From Gammaproteobacteria bacterium (GTDB taxonomy: Bacteria; Pseudomonadota; Gammaproteobacteria; UBA9214), in the NCBI GenBank assembly GCA_030632175.1, contig DAOVVG010000042.1:1-13988 (forward strand): DNA of 13,988 nt, in the 5' to 3' direction. Below, piece by piece: positions 13,301-13,988 of the stretch. Numbering within the stretch: the first letter of the stretch is position 1; each line of letters opens with the position of its first letter. A model generated the notes under the pieces. It saw only the letters and a list, made by a program, of their open reading frames with translations. It was not told the origin of the DNA and made no database searches. The translations under genes were made by a program, and so were the position numbers.

Positions 13301-13325
13301 TGTAGGAGCGGACCTTGTCCGCGAT
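13301..13325 (+). repeat. REP element, forward copy
   Basis: 25 bp starting TGTAGGAGCGGACC and ending CCGCGAT. The core GCGGAC (13308-13313) pairs with GTCCGC (13317-13322) around CTT, and the GTAG tetranucleotide precedes the stem. This is the common form of the GTAG-headed repetitive extragenic palindromes of Gammaproteobacteria (pseudomonads, xanthomonads and relatives). A single window cannot show copy number. Confidence 0.75.
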
Positions 13326-13343
13326 TAGGTTGATTCGGCAGTG

Positions 13344-13368
13344 ATCGCGCACGAGATGCGCTCCTGCA
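13344..13368 (-). repeat. REP element, inverted copy
   Basis: Read on the minus strand it is a 25-bp relative of the forward copy, beginning TGCAGGAGCG and ending GCGCGAT, with 5 mismatches. Its stem is GCGCAT with GTGCGC. The G-C pair at position 11/19 of the forward copy is C-G here, a compensatory change. Head-to-head pairing with the forward copy, 18 bases apart, is a REPIN arrangement. Confidence 0.7.
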
Positions 13369-13393
13369 GCAGTAGAAAATATAGAGTTCGCAG

Positions 13394-13425
13394 GATGGGT
13401 AAAGCAACGCAGTGACGTACCCATC
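13394..13425. repeat. Second palindromic repeat
   Basis: GATGGGTA (13394-13401) and TACCCATC (13418-13425) form a perfect 8-bp stem with a 16-base loop. Palindromes of this ATGGGT...ACCCAT type occur dispersed between genes in several proteobacteria, in my recollection; it may be a terminator-like hairpin without a T-tract or a mobile palindrome. It lies 41 bp before the DUF389 start codon. Confidence 0.5.
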
Positions 13426-13466
13426 AATCGCGTCGATCGTAACAGGATACATTTCACCATCTCATA

Positions 13467-13988
13467 ATGAACGAACCCTCTGAAAAACCGCGCCTGCGGG
13501 AACGCATCTACAATTTTTTTCCGACACTGGAACGCGACGAACGCAAGCAGCTGGTAGAGCGCATTGCAGTCGGTGCAGACGGCGGTGTCGATTTCTTTGT
13601 GATGATGTTGCTGGCCGCGACACTGGCCTCGCTGGGTCTGCTGGAAGGTTCCACTGCGGTAGTAATTGGCGCCATGCTGGTTGCGCCGTTAATGGGTCCG
13701 TTACTGGCGGCAGGTTTCGCGCTGGCGCAGGGAAACCTGCAATTGTTTCGCAATGCGCTTGCTGTTTGCGGGCTGGGCATAGTCATCGGTCTGGCGGCGT
13801 CACTGTTTATCGGGGCGCTTAACCCCGGCTTTGAACCGTCTATGGAAATAGAGGCACGCGGCGATCCGGATGTGCTGGATCTGCTGATTGCGCTGGCTTC
13901 CGGCATGGTGGCCGCCTATGCCATGGGGCGTCCGAATGTGGCTGGCACGCTGGCCGGTGTTGCCATTGCCGCCGCGTTGTTGCCGCCA
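13467..13988 (+). CDS. DUF389 family membrane protein, N-terminal part
   Basis: 174 residues are visible from ATG 13467; the window edge cuts the gene in frame at Pro-Pro. After a charged N-terminus (MNEPSEKPRLRERIYNFFP, then ERDERKQLVERIAVGADGG) come hydrophobic blocks that match the DUF389 (TIGR00341-type) family: VDFFVMMLLAATLASLGLLE, STAVVIGAMLVAPLMGPLLA, a helix around LAVCGLGIVIGLAASLFIG, and ASGMVAAYAMGRPNVAGTLA followed by a Gly/Ala-rich block. The function of the family is not established; it is an inner-membrane protein by its hydrophobicity. No good Shine-Dalgarno lies before the ATG, so the start is moderately sure. It is not usually found next to parB, where many Gammaproteobacteria have the atp operon. 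Confidence 0.88.
   Translation, partial: MNEPSEKPRLRERIYNFFPTLERDERKQLVERIAVGADGGVDFFVMMLLAATLASLGLLEGSTAVVIGAMLVAPLMGPLLAAGFALAQGNLQLFRNALAVCGLGIVIGLAASLFIGALNPGFEPSMEIEARGDPDVLDLLIALASGMVAAYAMGRPNVAGTLAGVAIAAALLPP

Larger units (their letters stand above)
13281..13466. other. Spacer between parB and the DUF389 gene, with two palindromic repeats
   Basis: 186 bp without a gene. It holds a REP doublet (13301-13368) and a second hairpin (13394-13425). No -35/-10 pair was convincing and there is no T-tract terminator. Confidence 0.6.

Noticed and set aside
13301..13368. The REP pair as a CRISPR fragment or parB terminator
   Set aside because: Only two copies in inverted, not direct, orientation, and no T-tract follows; REP sequence pattern explains it better.
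13508..13906. A 132-codon minus-strand frame opposite the DUF389 gene
   Set aside because: It is low complexity (Ser, Pro, Ala) and antisense to a clear membrane protein frame.
1..13988. tRNA, rRNA, riboswitch or CRISPR array
   Set aside because: Reading the spacers on both strands gave no cloverleaf, no direct repeats with regular spacing and no known riboswitch core.

Overview
The window is the replication-origin neighbourhood of a bacterial chromosome, almost certainly from a gammaproteobacterium. The reasons are the gene order (dnaN-dnaA | rpmH-rnpA-yidD-yidC-mnmE ... mnmG-rsmG-parA-parB, as in pseudomonads and many sulfur- or halophile-type Gammaproteobacteria) and the close likeness of DnaA, DnaN, YidC, MnmE and MnmG to the E. 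coli proteins as I know them. I cannot assign a genus. Coding DNA is moderately GC-rich; the intergenic spacers are sharply AT-rich.

Layout. Positions 1-629 (minus) hold the N-terminal 209 residues of the sliding clamp DnaN, and 838-2178 (minus) hold DnaA. The 208-bp dnaA-dnaN spacer has the hallmarks of an origin: two perfect DnaA boxes, two degenerate ones, and a 120-bp block that is 79% AT by hand count. A further perfect DnaA box sits between divergent dnaA and rpmH, next to well-formed promoter hexamers for both. So the origin looks bipartite, flanking dnaA.

Rightward from 2385 runs a compact cluster: rpmH (ribosomal protein L34), rnpA (RNase P protein), yidD and yidC (membrane-protein insertion) and mnmE (tRNA wobble-uridine modification), with overlaps or gaps of a few bases. 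After mnmE comes a 2.7-kb accessory stretch (6152-8873): a small-molecule-type SAM methyltransferase, a 339-bp AT-rich spacer with hairpins, a TetR-family regulator with a promoter and a possible operator, and a convergent gene of unknown function with a coiled-coil prediction. It separates mnmE from its partner mnmG. The second housekeeping run is mnmG-rsmG-parA-parB: MnmG acts with MnmE on tRNA, RsmG methylates 16S rRNA, and ParA/ParB segregate the origin region.

The last 700 bp hold a REP doublet (an inverted pair, REPIN-like), a second palindromic hairpin, and the start of a DUF389 membrane protein cut by the window edge. No tRNA, rRNA, CRISPR array, transposase or clear parS site was seen. 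The conserved part is ordinary. The points worth a second look are the origin architecture, the cassette splitting mnmE from mnmG, the putative TetR operator and the REP pair.
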